NCBI GenBank assembly: GCA_902776765.1
Contig: CACYRP010000010.1
Location: forward strand, 56,944 to 120,943
Reading direction: 5' to 3'
Source of the DNA: Fibrobacter succinogenes
GTDB lineage: Bacteria; Fibrobacterota; Fibrobacteria; Fibrobacterales; Fibrobacteraceae
DNA length: 64,000 bases
In this document: piece by piece, positions 17,269-27,700 of the stretch
How the letters are laid out: each line of letters starts with the position of its first letter
How positions within the stretch are numbered: position 1 is the stretch's first letter
Made by a program: the position numbers and the translations under genes
The notes under the pieces: model-generated
Database searches by the model: none
What the model saw: only the letters and a program-made list of their open reading frames with translations
Told to the model about the DNA's origin: nothing

Positions 17269-18165
17269 ATGAAAAGAAAACCCACAAATATAAACAACAT
17301 AAAAAAGGCAGACCTTTCCCTATTAGATTTTTTAAAGCAGTCCAACACTGTTCCAGGGAAAATTGTCTTTTTTGAAAACATTGAAGGGTTTGATACATCC
17401 GGCTATTTTTACCTACAAGGTATCGCATTATTTTTGATTGAAAAAGGCCACAGCACAATCGAAGTGAATACAACAACATACGAGCTTGAAAAAGGCTGTA
17501 TTTTTGTTGCATTCCCCGGGCAAATCATTCATGTCATTCAAACAAGCGATGATATAAAACCGTTATGTATCGCATGTTCTATAGACACGATGAACGATTT
17601 AATGTCACAAGTCAAAGACAGTTTGCAACTTTTTCAGGCCGCAAAGCAAGCGCCCATCCAGCAAAGGGACGGAGAAGATTTCGATCAAATAAAAAAATCT
17701 TTCAGGCATCTGCAAGAAAAAATCAAAGTTACAAAAAATAATCCATACCACTACCAAATTATCAAAAGCCTAGTCATTTCCATCGTCTTTGAATGCATGG
17801 ACTTTGTAAAGCAAAAGAACTACGAACCACAAGGATCCAACCGCAAGAAAGTTTTGTTCAACGCATTCCTGCAAAAAGTCGAAGAAAATCACCGCGAGAA
17901 TCACAGTGTCAAGTATTATGCCGACGAACTCTTCATCACCCCAAAATATCTTTCTACAGTCATTGAAGAAATGAGCGGCAAAGGCGCAAAACAATGGATT
18001 AATGAATACATCGCCCTAGACGCAAAAGTCCTTTTGCAGTCATCGCAAAAAGACATTCAAGAAATTTCAAACGAGCTAAACTTTATTGATGTCAGTTTCT
18101 TCGGAAAATTTTTCAAACGCATGACAGGGATGACGCCCAAAGCCTTCCGCGAGAAAAAAGAATAA
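17269..18165 (+). CDS. AraC-family transcriptional regulator
   Basis: A 298-residue regulator with an N-terminal cupin-type sensor (FDTSGYFYLQGIALFLIEKG...) and a C-terminal double helix-turn-helix (about 195-298): YYADELFITPKYLSTVIEEM is the first HTH and ISNELNFIDVSFFGKFFKRMTGMTPKAFRE the second. It is divergent from the MFP-RND-TolC operon and convergent with the ECF operon, and could control either. AAGGAG lies about 27 bases before the ATG at 17269, too far for normal initiation, and I found no suitable in-frame start between them, so translation may be weak or the leader structured. Confidence 0.92.
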   Translation: MKRKPTNINNIKKADLSLLDFLKQSNTVPGKIVFFENIEGFDTSGYFYLQGIALFLIEKGHSTIEVNTTTYELEKGCIFVAFPGQIIHVIQTSDDIKPLCIACSIDTMNDLMSQVKDSLQLFQAAKQAPIQQRDGEDFDQIKKSFRHLQEKIKVTKNNPYHYQIIKSLVISIVFECMDFVKQKNYEPQGSNRKKVLFNAFLQKVEENHRENHSVKYYADELFITPKYLSTVIEEMSGKGAKQWINEYIALDAKVLLQSSQKDIQEISNELNFIDVSFFGKFFKRMTGMTPKAFREKKE

Positions 18166-18192
18166 GCGGTTTGCGTAGTTCGCAAAAAAAAT

Positions 18193-18218
18193 GTATGGAT
18201 TCTCCTTCGGAGAATGAC
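18193..18218. repeat. 26-base repeat, left member of an inverted pair flanking the ECF operon
   Basis: The element GTATGGATTCTCC-TTC-GGAGAATGAC is itself a REP-like palindrome. An exact inverted copy lies at 21194-21219, so the pair brackets the three ECF importer genes with nothing else inside. Confidence 0.8.
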
Positions 18219-18256
18219 TAACCATTATGATATTGAAAATTATTCAATTACAGTCT

Positions 18257-19768
18257 CTATAGTTTTCCGGTCATCGTCTTGATAAGCTGATTCTCATTCC
18301 CTGAAAGCGGATACTGTTCTACGACTTTTCCATGTTCCATACGAATCACAGATTGGCAACTGTTCAAAATAAATTCTGGGTCATGGGTAATTACGAGCAA
18401 AGTTTTTCCGCTTGCAGCAAGTTTTTTGAGCATTACAGAAACAGCAAGCATTTGCCTGTAATCCAGACCGCTTGTGGGTTCATCAAAGACAACGACATCG
18501 CAACCGCTCGAAATTCCACTGCCGATAGCGACACGCTGTTTTTGCCCGCCCGAAAGAGCCATCGGATGATTGTCCGCATATTGTTTGAGATTGAGACCTT
18601 CAAGAATTTCAAGAGCCAACTTTTCATCTTGCGGTTTCATGCCGAGCAAGACTTCATCCAGAACACTTTCGGTAAAAAGCTGGTGGTTCACGTCTTGCAT
18701 AATTAGGTATACGCCGCGCTTGCGTGCTGCACGCTTTTGATGCCAGCTCCCCTGCAATCCACAAAGCACCTGCGCAAGCGTCGATTTGCCCGCGCCGTTA
18801 TGACCAATCAACGCCGTAATTTGCCCGCACGGGAGTTTAAGACGATCAATGTCCAGAATCGGATGCTTTTTGTGATACGCAAATGTCAAGTTCGTAAAGA
18901 CAATGGATTTCGCTATGGATAGCTTCGCGAGATCCAGCTCCTTCGAACCTTGCGGCCCTTCGACAAGCTCAGGGACCTTACAAGGTTGGTGAGCCTGCCG
19001 AACCACACCTTCGCGTAATTGCTCTAAATTCAAACAACGGAGTCCAAGGCTCGATGCGTATGCAGCGCCTTTGGCTTCAAGTTCTGCGGGAGTCCATTCG
19101 TACGCAATTTGCCCGTTTTTCACATAGCAAATTCTATCAGCGACATCACGCAAATAGTAAAGGCGGTGTTCCACAATAACGACCGTTTTCCCAGCCCTTT
19201 TCCATCGCGAAACAATTTCCTTCAAATCCGCAATCGTCTTGAGATCCAGATTTGCAGAAGGTTCATCCAGCACAAAAATTTCAGGGTCCGTCGCCGCGAC
19301 AGATGCACACGCAATTCGTTGCTTTTCGCCACCCGAAAGATTAAAAATGCTACGGCCCAGCAAATGCTCTAAATGGAATTCCTGGACAACATTCTCCACA
19401 CGCTGTTTAATTTCTTCGGGATCCATTCCCAAATTTTCGCAGCCAAAAGCAAGCTCGCAATCCGTGTCAATGTTGAAAAACTGCGAACGCGGATTCTGGA
19501 AAACGGAACCCACAACCCTTGAGATTTCGGCAAGCGTCATATCGGAGGTATTCTTGCCACCGAGAAACACATCGCCATCCATCGTTCCCGAATGGTAATG
19601 CGGAATCAAACCGTTAATGAGTTTTGAAATCGTCGTCTTTCCGCAACCCGACTCCCCCGCCAGCACAATGCACTCGCCCGAACGAATCTCCAAATTCAAA
19701 TTCTCGAGAATCGCATCATCCAGGGAATCGGAGTAAGAAAAGGAAATGTTTTTTAAAGAAATGTTCAT
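18257..19768 (-). CDS. ECF-type importer ATPase with two fused ABC domains (EcfA-A')
   Basis: A 503-residue energising ATPase of an energy-coupling-factor transporter, with both ABC halves on one chain. The first half has Walker A GESGCGKTT (38-46), signature LSGGEKQ and VLDEPSANLD. The second has GHNGAGKST, LSGGQKQ and FDEPTSGLD. Between them, near residues 254-276, lies RQAHQPCKVPELVEGPQGS, which is a translated REP palindrome carried in frame. The true start is 19768: the longer frame to 19828 only translates the REP element at 19791-19819. EcfT and the S component are encoded just upstream. Confidence 0.9.
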   Translation of the reverse strand: MNISLKNISFSYSDSLDDAILENLNLEIRSGECIVLAGESGCGKTTISKLINGLIPHYHSGTMDGDVFLGGKNTSDMTLAEISRVVGSVFQNPRSQFFNIDTDCELAFGCENLGMDPEEIKQRVENVVQEFHLEHLLGRSIFNLSGGEKQRIACASVAATDPEIFVLDEPSANLDLKTIADLKEIVSRWKRAGKTVVIVEHRLYYLRDVADRICYVKNGQIAYEWTPAELEAKGAAYASSLGLRCLNLEQLREGVVRQAHQPCKVPELVEGPQGSKELDLAKLSIAKSIVFTNLTFAYHKKHPILDIDRLKLPCGQITALIGHNGAGKSTLAQVLCGLQGSWHQKRAARKRGVYLIMQDVNHQLFTESVLDEVLLGMKPQDEKLALEILEGLNLKQYADNHPMALSGGQKQRVAIGSGISSGCDVVVFDEPTSGLDYRQMLAVSVMLKKLAASGKTLLVITHDPEFILNSCQSVIRMEHGKVVEQYPLSGNENQLIKTMTGKL

Positions 19769-19790
19769 AGGTTGGGAAAGACAATTAAGA

Positions 19791-19819
19791 TGGATTGCTT
19801 CGCTACGCTCGCAATGACG
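19791..19819. repeat. REP-like palindrome between ecfT and ecfA genes
   Basis: TGGATTGCTTCG-CTA-CGCTCGCAATGACG is a near-perfect palindrome that fills most of the 59-base gap between two genes of one operon. It opens a reading frame in front of the ATPase gene that can mislead start calling. Confidence 0.8.
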
Positions 19820-19827
19820 TAACAGCA

Positions 19828-20508
19828 CTAATTACGGAGTAAAAACATTACAACTACAACAATACAATAGGCCCATACAACAGCATCCGCCCAGCGAAAT
19901 CCAATCGTTGCAACGCAAGTGCGTTTCGTTTCTGCCGAGAGTCCACGCGTCACCGCCGCAATCGAAAGTTCATCGCCAATTTTCGTAATAGAAACCAAAA
20001 GCGGTACTAGCCTATATTCAAGGAATGCCACTGGACTTTTTAAAGTCCGCAAGCTGAACAAGCGAATTCCACGCATTCTCATGGCATTGCCAATCGCACG
20101 GGATTCGTCAAATACTGTCGGAAAAAATCGAATCATCACAATCAAGGGAATCGTAACCTTGTTCGAAACATGCATCCGCGACATGCACGCCAAGAACTCA
20201 TTGACTTTGGTAGTTGTTATAACATAATAAAGTACAACGCAAGCAGGCATAATGCGGTACATCAAAAATAACGACGCGAGAATTATCGTACCCGAAGTAC
20301 CAATATCCAAATTTTTCATCAAATCAAAGAAAAAGGCCGCTCCTATATAAACAAAAAGGAAAGTACAAACAAATTTCCACTTTCCCTCAAGCAAAAGCAA
20401 AATAGATGTTACAACAACCATCAACAAACTATAGACTAGTGGAGCGGTAAAAATCATCCCATTCGCCACCACCGCTAAAAACAACTTTGTTCGCGGATCC
20501 AGTTTCAC
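19828..20508 (-). CDS. ECF transporter transmembrane T component
   Basis: A 226-residue membrane protein that couples the ATPase to the substrate-binding S component. It has five to six hydrophobic helices and the two Ala-Arg-Gly-type coupling motifs expected of EcfT: NAMRMRGIRLF and AAVTRGLSA, about 35 residues apart. The N-terminus LDPRTKLFLAVVAN is also typical. It overlaps the S-component gene by four bases (ATGA), so translation is coupled. Confidence 0.9.
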   Translation of the reverse strand: MKLDPRTKLFLAVVANGMIFTAPLVYSLLMVVVTSILLLLEGKWKFVCTFLFVYIGAAFFFDLMKNLDIGTSGTIILASLFLMYRIMPACVVLYYVITTTKVNEFLACMSRMHVSNKVTIPLIVMIRFFPTVFDESRAIGNAMRMRGIRLFSLRTLKSPVAFLEYRLVPLLVSITKIGDELSIAAVTRGLSAETKRTCVATIGFRWADAVVWAYCIVVVVMFLLRN

Positions 20509-21119
20509 TGAGCAAGTCCAATGCGTTCAAAATGCTTTTTCATCACGCGACGAGCAATGAATCCACCCACCACAGCGCCTGCGGCACCAAAGCTAAAAAG
20601 TCCAATCAAAGGCCAATAGCTGCTAGAAAGCTCCGCCAAATGAGCAATATAAGCCTTATCGCAAACAGAACTGCAATACGCCAAGTATTCTTCGGTCGAA
20701 GACCAAAGCGGAATCATCATTGAAGAAGGCACAAAACTAATCATCACATTAGCAAGCAGGCAACCGACAAAATTCTTGTGGAACAGCTTTAAGCAAAGGC
20801 CCGCCAAAACGCCATACACCACGCAAAGCAAACCAAAAGAAATTCCGTGACCAGAGATTGTCATGACAATTCCGAAAAGCGTGCAAAGTAGCACACAGCA
20901 AAGTAAAGGTCTTTCGACTTTCGAAAAGAAAAGGAATAGCGGGACGCTCGTCACCAAGCTCACTACGCATGTGGAAACCACAATAAACGCAGGGATAAAA
21001 CCGATACTCGCTCCAAGTCCAGAAAGAACAAGGTAAAGTGCACCAAAAATGCCCACGTTCACGAGGTCACGCACCAACGTATTCGAAGATTTTTTACCAG
21101 TAATTCTCGTATTACTCAT
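20505..21119 (-). CDS. ECF transporter S component, MptD/Trep_Strep-like
   Basis: A 204-residue six-helix membrane protein that most resembles the Trep_Strep (MptD-like) group of putative S components: LVRDLVNVGIFGALYLVLSGLGASIGF at the start, conserved small-residue helices (LLCVVYGVLAGLCLK), and a basic C-terminal helix. The S component decides substrate. For this group the substrate is not established, so vitamin, metal or siderophore import cannot be separated here. The operon order S-T-A on the minus strand is that of a dedicated group-I ECF importer. Confidence 0.75.
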   Translation of the reverse strand: MSNTRITGKKSSNTLVRDLVNVGIFGALYLVLSGLGASIGFIPAFIVVSTCVVSLVTSVPLFLFFSKVERPLLCCVLLCTLFGIVMTISGHGISFGLLCVVYGVLAGLCLKLFHKNFVGCLLANVMISFVPSSMMIPLWSSTEEYLAYCSSVCDKAYIAHLAELSSSYWPLIGLFSFGAAGAVVGGFIARRVMKKHFERIGLAQ

Positions 21120-21450
21120 AGCCCATTCTCTATTGTTGTCAAATACTCCATACCGTCACACATAGTAATTCTGAAACCGAATTCCTTAAACTTGTCATTC
21201 TCCGAAGGAGAATCCATACAGTTCTAATCACATTTGTTTTCATGAGAATCTCCTTACAGTCCAAATTGCATTTTTTTCGGGCGTAAATAGAGAAATTTCA
21301 TCATTAAATTCTACTCCATTTAGACGTGATTTAGCCCCGTTTAACTTTTCGTATACATACTATATCCACCCATGTTCTTTGCGCGTCCGATTGGAGTAGA
21401 AAAGCGCTACACGTTATGTTATTTTCGGGCAAATTTTTTGGGGAGGACTT
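21120..21450. other. Intergenic region between divergent ECF importer and MMPL exporter genes
   Basis: This spacer carries the right inverted 26-base repeat (21194-21219) and the promoters of two divergent transcription units. TTCTACTCCATTTAGA near 21311 resembles TTCTACTCCAAGTAGA near 35857, upstream of the DUF3793 gene, and could be a shared protein site. GGGGAGG precedes the MMPL start. No gene was found. Confidence 0.5.
21194..21219. repeat. 26-base repeat, right member of the inverted pair flanking the ECF operon
   Basis: This is an exact reverse complement of the element at 18193-18218. It lies in the spacer upstream of the S-component gene. Confidence 0.8.
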
Positions 21451-23808
21451 ATGCAAGTTTCTCGAGTTAATAAAGTTTTCGCCCGTCTGGGGCGTTTTCA
21501 AGTCAAATTCCGTTGGTTGATTTTACTCGCAACAATTCTTGTGACTCTCGCCGCATGCCTCGGGCTTCCGCAACTGCAAATGACCAGCAGCGAAGAAGAA
21601 TGGTTTGACGACTGGGATAAAGTCAAAATTGACCAAGCGCATTTCAATGACGTTTTCGGTAGCGATGACGGCTACATGGTGATGGTCCGTGCAAACGATG
21701 TTTTCGCCCCCGAAGTTTTAAGCGCCATCGACCGACTTTCCAAGCGTCTCGAAAATGAGGTCCCTTACGCCGACCGCGTCGTTTCACTTACACACAACTT
21801 ATCCATCCCAATAGCAAACAACGAAGGCTTCGAAGTCATCGACCCATTCGAAAGCGGCATCCCGACCGATTCTGCACAACTCGCCGCCAAGAAATCGCTC
21901 ATCATGAGCCGCGAATCGCTGGTAAACAACATCGTCTCTGACGACGCCAAAGAAACATGGGTTATTCTCTCGTTGAAATCATACGAAGGCGGCATCGATT
22001 TCGGCAAAGACAGCATCGCACCTTTCGCCCGCAACGTCATCCTCTCCGAAGAATTCCAAAGCGACAAATTCCAGTTCTTGCCAACCGGTATGAGCTACAC
22101 AGAAATGGAAGAAAACGAAGTCATCTCGCGCGAATGCGCTATACGCATTGGTATCGGCTTTGCCGTCATGCTCGCATGCCTTATTTTATTCGTACGCTCT
22201 TTGCGCGGAGTCATCGTCCCCGCCATTGCAACCGTCGGAGGAATCGCCTCAGTGCTCGGCGTAAACGCTTGGCTCGGCATCATCGGCGACGAAAGCATGG
22301 TCGCACTCCCCGTACTTTTGGGCATGGCACTTTCGGTCGGCTACTCCATCCATTACATCAATTCGTTTCGCATGCATTTTAGGCGCACGGGCAACCGCCG
22401 CGAATCCGTCATAAACGCCGTCGAAGAAACCGGCTGGCCGATCCTCTTTACCGTCATTACCACCGTTGCCTCGCTGATTTCATTCCTGTTCGCAGGCATC
22501 CGCCCGATTCGCTGGATTGGCGGCATTTCGGCAGGCATCGTCTTCATGGTTTACCTGTACGTCATCATCTTGATTCCGATTCTCATGAGTTTCGGCAAAA
22601 ACGCAAAGCCCGACCCGACAGAAGTGAAAGCGGCAGGCGCAACCAAGGCAGACATTCTCTTTGAATTTTTCGGTCGCAAAGTTTGCAGGCACAGCGGAAT
22701 CGTCGCCGCCATTTCAGCAGCGATAATGCTAGCGCAAATCCCTGGCGTGATGAACATTGACGTGAACATGGACTACACAAAAACGATGGGAGAAAAAATC
22801 CCGTTCGTCACAAGGCTTATGGACATGCTCAGCGGCAAGCTCGGAAGCCTTTACGATTTCAACGTAATGATTGAATTCAACGAAAGCGACGCACTGAAAA
22901 ATCCCGCCAACATGAAACGCATCGAAGCCCTCGAACAAAAACTCGGCACTCTCCAGCTCACAAAAATTTCAGGCGACAAGCCCCGCGTGCAATCCGTAAC
23001 GCGACTCGTGAAAGAAATGAACCGCACACTGAACGCCGACAGCACGGAATACTACAAAATTCCCGATGCGCAAGACATGCTCACACAACTGCTGTTCCTC
23101 TACGAAATTTCAGATGCCGACGCGCTCTTTGAACGCATGGACGAAGATTACAAAACGACATTTATCCACATAGAACTTTCCGGATACGACGCCAAGAAAA
23201 TCGTCGAAGACCTCGATTCCGCAAAATCGTATGCCGCGCAAATTTTCCCGGACGCCAAAACTTCAATCGTCGGTGAAGTCGTAAACTATGCCGAAATGAA
23301 CGGCAAGCTCGTAAATGGACTATTGCGTTCGTTCGGAGGTTCATTTGTCATCATCGCCATCATGATGATTCTCGCATTCGGGAGCATCAAAGCGGGTCTT
23401 ATCGGCATGATTCCAAACGTCGCGCCCGTACTTTTAATCGGTGGCGTCATGGGCTATTCGGGAATGCCGCTTGACATGATAACGATGATCGTCATACCGA
23501 TGATTTTGGGCATCGCCGTTGACGATACCATCCACATGAACAATCACATCAAATACGGTTACGAACGCACAGGCAGTTACAAAAAAGCGCTATTGCTCTC
23601 TTACCGCGAAATCGGAAAGACGATGGGCATGACGACATTCATTCTCTGCGCAATGTTCTTCGTGTTCATCTTCAGCCCCATGGGCGCATTGCACAACGTC
23701 GGATTACTCTCCATCATCGGTCTTGCAGCCACCCTCGTTGCCGACTACACGCTCACCACCGCCCTTGTGTACGTTACCAAGCCGTATGGAGGAGAGAAAC
23801 GCTCGTAA
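21451..23808 (+). CDS. MMPL/RND-superfamily exporter
   Basis: A 785-residue inner-membrane protein of the hydrophobe exporter branch of the RND superfamily. It has two repeats, each a TM helix, a periplasmic loop and a five-helix bundle. GMALSVGYSIHYINSFRMHF in the first repeat and IPMILGIAVDDTIHMNNHIKYGYERTG in the second are the paired TM4-type motifs. It is shorter than AcrB and has no adaptor gene, so it probably moves lipids, hopanoids or other hydrophobic molecules between membrane leaflets or envelopes. A GGGGAGG site precedes the ATG. It converges on jetD with an 11-base gap. Confidence 0.9.
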   Translation: MQVSRVNKVFARLGRFQVKFRWLILLATILVTLAACLGLPQLQMTSSEEEWFDDWDKVKIDQAHFNDVFGSDDGYMVMVRANDVFAPEVLSAIDRLSKRLENEVPYADRVVSLTHNLSIPIANNEGFEVIDPFESGIPTDSAQLAAKKSLIMSRESLVNNIVSDDAKETWVILSLKSYEGGIDFGKDSIAPFARNVILSEEFQSDKFQFLPTGMSYTEMEENEVISRECAIRIGIGFAVMLACLILFVRSLRGVIVPAIATVGGIASVLGVNAWLGIIGDESMVALPVLLGMALSVGYSIHYINSFRMHFRRTGNRRESVINAVEETGWPILFTVITTVASLISFLFAGIRPIRWIGGISAGIVFMVYLYVIILIPILMSFGKNAKPDPTEVKAAGATKADILFEFFGRKVCRHSGIVAAISAAIMLAQIPGVMNIDVNMDYTKTMGEKIPFVTRLMDMLSGKLGSLYDFNVMIEFNESDALKNPANMKRIEALEQKLGTLQLTKISGDKPRVQSVTRLVKEMNRTLNADSTEYYKIPDAQDMLTQLLFLYEISDADALFERMDEDYKTTFIHIELSGYDAKKIVEDLDSAKSYAAQIFPDAKTSIVGEVVNYAEMNGKLVNGLLRSFGGSFVIIAIMMILAFGSIKAGLIGMIPNVAPVLLIGGVMGYSGMPLDMITMIVIPMILGIAVDDTIHMNNHIKYGYERTGSYKKALLLSYREIGKTMGMTTFILCAMFFVFIFSPMGALHNVGLLSIIGLAATLVADYTLTTALVYVTKPYGGEKRS

Positions 23809-23819
23809 AAAGATTTCAG

Positions 23820-24719
23820 CTACTCGATATATCCTTCTTGGTCGTAACACTTGTGATGTTTCTTGATTAGATTCACAAGCGGTTGAACTCTCGAATCGGT
23901 CACTTTCATATTCTCGAATTTCAGAATCTGGTTGTCGTAGCGTTCGCGGCTGCCGTTTTCAATGCGTTTTTCAGCATCATTTGGAACAAAGAAAGCGGAA
24001 CGCTCCTCAAGTTTGGCATAAAATTCGGTAAGATAGATATTGATGCCAGCAAGATCAAAGTCACCGAAATGCACATAATAATTGTCATTTTCACAGAGCC
24101 AACGAATTAAATCACCAGACTGCGGGTAACGCGCTACAAAAAGCAACGGCTGAGGCTTTGTAAAAGGAACAATTTGTTTAAAAAGTGTTTTTTGTCGTCC
24201 GATGTAGCGGAAATTTTCCATATTTTCAATTCCCACAACAATCACATTTTCAGGGATAAAGAAATTTTCATAGTCCGCAATGAAAACGTATGAACCATTA
24301 GGCGGATTCAAATCAAAATGTTTTCCATTGAGACTCACTGGTATCGGTTCATAGCAGTTTACCAAGAACCCCTTGCAACTACGGGCAGTTCGAATTTTTG
24401 AATTACCTGTTGATACAGCTTGTTCCTTTCGCATGGCCAACGGTCTGATGTTACTTTCCGCCCAAGAAAGCCTACGATACATCTCTTCGCTTTTTTCTAA
24501 ATCTTTGAACGCATCATCTCGAATGGCTAGATAAGCTCGTAAAGCATTTCCATTTGGAGCTTTGCAAAAAGAACCTCGTCCTTTTGGGAATGAAATCAGC
24601 AAACCTTCCTTTAGCAATTCGGCAAAAATAACTCCTTTACAGTCGCTCGCAGGAAGTTCCCCTCCGTTGACAAGAACAATCAGTTTATTCAATAACGCTG
24701 TTGTAATATTGTACGCCAA
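23820..24719 (-). CDS. jetD: Wadjet-like JetD, TOPRIM nuclease subunit
   Basis: A 299-residue protein that ends the jetABCD-like operon. The C-terminal half carries TOPRIM features: Glu165 in VVGIENMEN and the DxD pair Asp220/Asp222 in HFGDFDLAGI. In Wadjet systems JetD is the nuclease that cuts circular plasmid DNA after the JetABC SMC complex has extruded it. The N-terminal region is a winged-helix-like segment (LLKEGLLISFPKGRGSFCKA). It begins one base after the jetC stop. The protein is shorter than JetD of the best-known type I systems (about 380 residues), so this is a divergent subtype; I do not assign the type. Confidence 0.75.
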   Translation of the reverse strand: MAYNITTALLNKLIVLVNGGELPASDCKGVIFAELLKEGLLISFPKGRGSFCKAPNGNALRAYLAIRDDAFKDLEKSEEMYRRLSWAESNIRPLAMRKEQAVSTGNSKIRTARSCKGFLVNCYEPIPVSLNGKHFDLNPPNGSYVFIADYENFFIPENVIVVGIENMENFRYIGRQKTLFKQIVPFTKPQPLLFVARYPQSGDLIRWLCENDNYYVHFGDFDLAGINIYLTEFYAKLEERSAFFVPNDAEKRIENGSRERYDNQILKFENMKVTDSRVQPLVNLIKKHHKCYDQEGYIE

Positions 24720-24720
24720 A

Positions 24721-27700
24721 TTACACTCCTAGAGCTCTTGTCATTAACGGCCTTACCACGGTTTGCGATTTTGCATTCTTTTCGAGCAAATATGTGTAGC
24801 GGTATTCCGATACACTCTGCGTTGTGGGAGAACCATTCACCAAATAAATGTTTCGACTATTCGCAAATTTCAAAATGCCATTTGCATTCTTCGGGTGGAG
24901 TTTTCCGATTTCATCCATCATGCAGTGGAGTTTAAATTCGCCGAACTTGCGTGAAGCCTGCGTCTTGAAAACATTGATGAGCATGATGTTCACCATTGCT
25001 TTCACGAGTACATCCGTACCTTCGGAACCCACATTAGAAATTTTGTCAATCCATCCAGTATCGTTATCGTTTTCTTGTACGCGGAACTGCAAGCGGAATG
25101 CATCCGAAAGTTTTAATGTATTACGCGTCGGTTCGTCATTTAGTGACTTCACAAATTGCAAAAGCAAATCAACCGCTCCGCGATTCGCACTTTCCGTATC
25201 GCCCATTGAGAACAAGTTTAATTCACCCAACGCATACTGATTTTCTGCATAGAATCTCTGCATCGCAAGCATCAAACGCATCAGCTTGTCATTCGATTCT
25301 TCGGTACGCAAAGCGATACTCTTGATTACGCCTGCAAAATTCTTTTCGACAAAATCGCGATTAATATTCAAAACAATTTTCTCGATTTCAGATTTTTGAC
25401 GCGTAACATCGCCAACTTCTTTTGCAACGCGAGCCAAAATGTCGGAATATCGACCGCTCGTACGTTTGCGATATTCCTCAATCTTTTCGTTCAACAAAAA
25501 GTCGCTCAAATTGTCCGCAAAATCCATGAAATCGCTTTCGCTATTCAATTCCATCTTGAACTTGAACGTGTTACGTCTGGAAAAACGCCCCTTGAACTTG
25601 TTAATAGACATCTCAAGTTCCTTGCTTCGCTTTTGAGCGTTCATCAACGATTCCTTGAGTTCAGTCAAAATTTCAGTACAGAGACGGGCATTCGGTGTTT
25701 CGCCAACGCTCTTTATATTTTCTGGGCAGAAACTTGAAACGGAGAATTTATCCGTTTCTTCAACGGACTCCTTCAACTTGCGATCCGTTTCGCGGTTCTG
25801 CTGCAAAATTTTATTTTGTTCCGCTCGCTTCGCTTCAAGGCGTTCCTTGCGAGCATTGAACTTTTGTTGCAAATCGTTCAAACGACTTTCTAAATCGCGT
25901 TTTTCATTTTTGAATTCGTCTTCATGATCGAAGAATTCCTGCTTGTCGTATCGATAACGAGCGACAAAATCGCGATTCCGTTCTATTTCGTTTAGCTGTT
26001 GCTGTACATTATCAATTTCCGCTTCGCATTCCTTCAAAACGCTGACATCGACATTCTTATTTTTCAACTCTTCGTCACGCTGCTGCAACAACAATTTACG
26101 CTCGTTTTCCGCTTCGTTCTTTCGTGTTTCAATTTCTGCAAGAATCTGCACGCGGAAATCATTAAACGCATTTTGAAGAGATTCATTTTCTTGCTGTTTC
26201 GCTTTTTCGTTTGCTTTCAGTTCGCGATTTTTATCTGCGATAATTTTATTCTGCTGTTCCTCGGCATTCAACAGTTTTTCAGAGATGACATTCTGTTGCG
26301 ACTGAATTTCATTCTTACGTTTTTCAATTTTCGCAGCATCATCGCGAATCCATTTTTCGCGTTCATTTTCCAAACGCTTACGCTTTATCGGAATCTGCAC
26401 GAGTTCATTTTCGGCGTTTCTGATATTTTCCAAAAGCGGCTTAATCTTAGGGGCATACGAGCGTTCTACCGCCGAATTATTCTTTTCAAGAGCATCCGAC
26501 AATTCCGTCTGTTTTGACTTGTTGTCTTCAACGGACTTCAAAATTGATTTTTTCTCGGTCGCAATTTCTTCGGGCGTTCGCACACGAATCGGCAAATCTT
26601 CAAGATTGATTTTCACGCCGAAAAGAGCGTCTCCATCTACAAGTTCCGGAGAAAGATCCGTATTGTACAGAACCGATTCCTCATCGACTACCTTGCCAAT
26701 AGAATTTTCCCAACCCGGTTTATTCTGGCTAAGCCATTCATAAAGCGAACCCTTTTGCCGTTCCAGCAAATCGTCAAGGCTTTTGAGCTGAGCGGCAAAG
26801 CCTCGATTTTCCGCAACCAAGGCATCATTCTCTTTTTCGTATTCAACGCGATTGCGTTCCAGCTCGGCATCTCGTTGAGCAGAAAGTTTGTTCAACTCCG
26901 CTTGGCATGCAGACTTCAGCACTTTTATTTCACATTCGTGAGCATTCAATGATTTCAGTTGTTCATCGCATTCATTAATTTTATCTTTAAACGGATGTTC
27001 ATACTGAAGCCTTAGCAGCTCCTTTTCGCAAGCGACACGATCTGCATTCAAGGCATTAATTGTATTTTTTACGCTTACCAGTTTTTCATCAAACCGAGCA
27101 ACAATCGTTTCTCGCATTTGTTCAAATTTTTCGAGCACCCGCTGCCGTTGTTCCAACAACTCCGCATTTTTATCGTTCAGGCGAATGTTCTGATTTTGCT
27201 TAAATTCTTCCAAAGCCCGCGAAACTTGTTTCAGCAAATTCTCAAACTTTTCGGCGACATCTTCATATTCACGAGTCAGGAGGCGGCGACGTTCTTCCAA
27301 TCGTTCTTTCTCGATTTTCAAGGAGCCTTCGCGTTCCTGTTTTTTCAGAATCTCATCAATATTCTTTGCTTGGTATTCCTGGAATTTATCGCGACACTTT
27401 TTCAAATTATCCTTAACAAGCGTCAAGTCCGCATTCAAGCCGTCGCGTTCCTTGTGGAACTTGCCACTTTCTTCGCTTATAAGACGAATCGTTTCATTCA
27501 AAGCTTCATTCGATTTTTCAATTTCAATCGCAATCGACGGGAGTTGCTCTTTAGCCACGCGATAAGAATAATTCAGTTGCTTGCCACAATCCTCGATATT
27601 CTTTTTGAGTCCCAAAAGCGAATGATAAATTTTAACAACGCGGTCGGCATCAAACCGCGTCTCGCATTCTCCTCGCTTATTCGTCGTGAACCAAAGCCCG

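Noticed and set aside
19769..19828. Longer N-terminus for the ECF ATPase beginning at 19828
   Set aside because: The extra residues are a translation of a REP palindrome; the protein family begins at the ATG at 19768.
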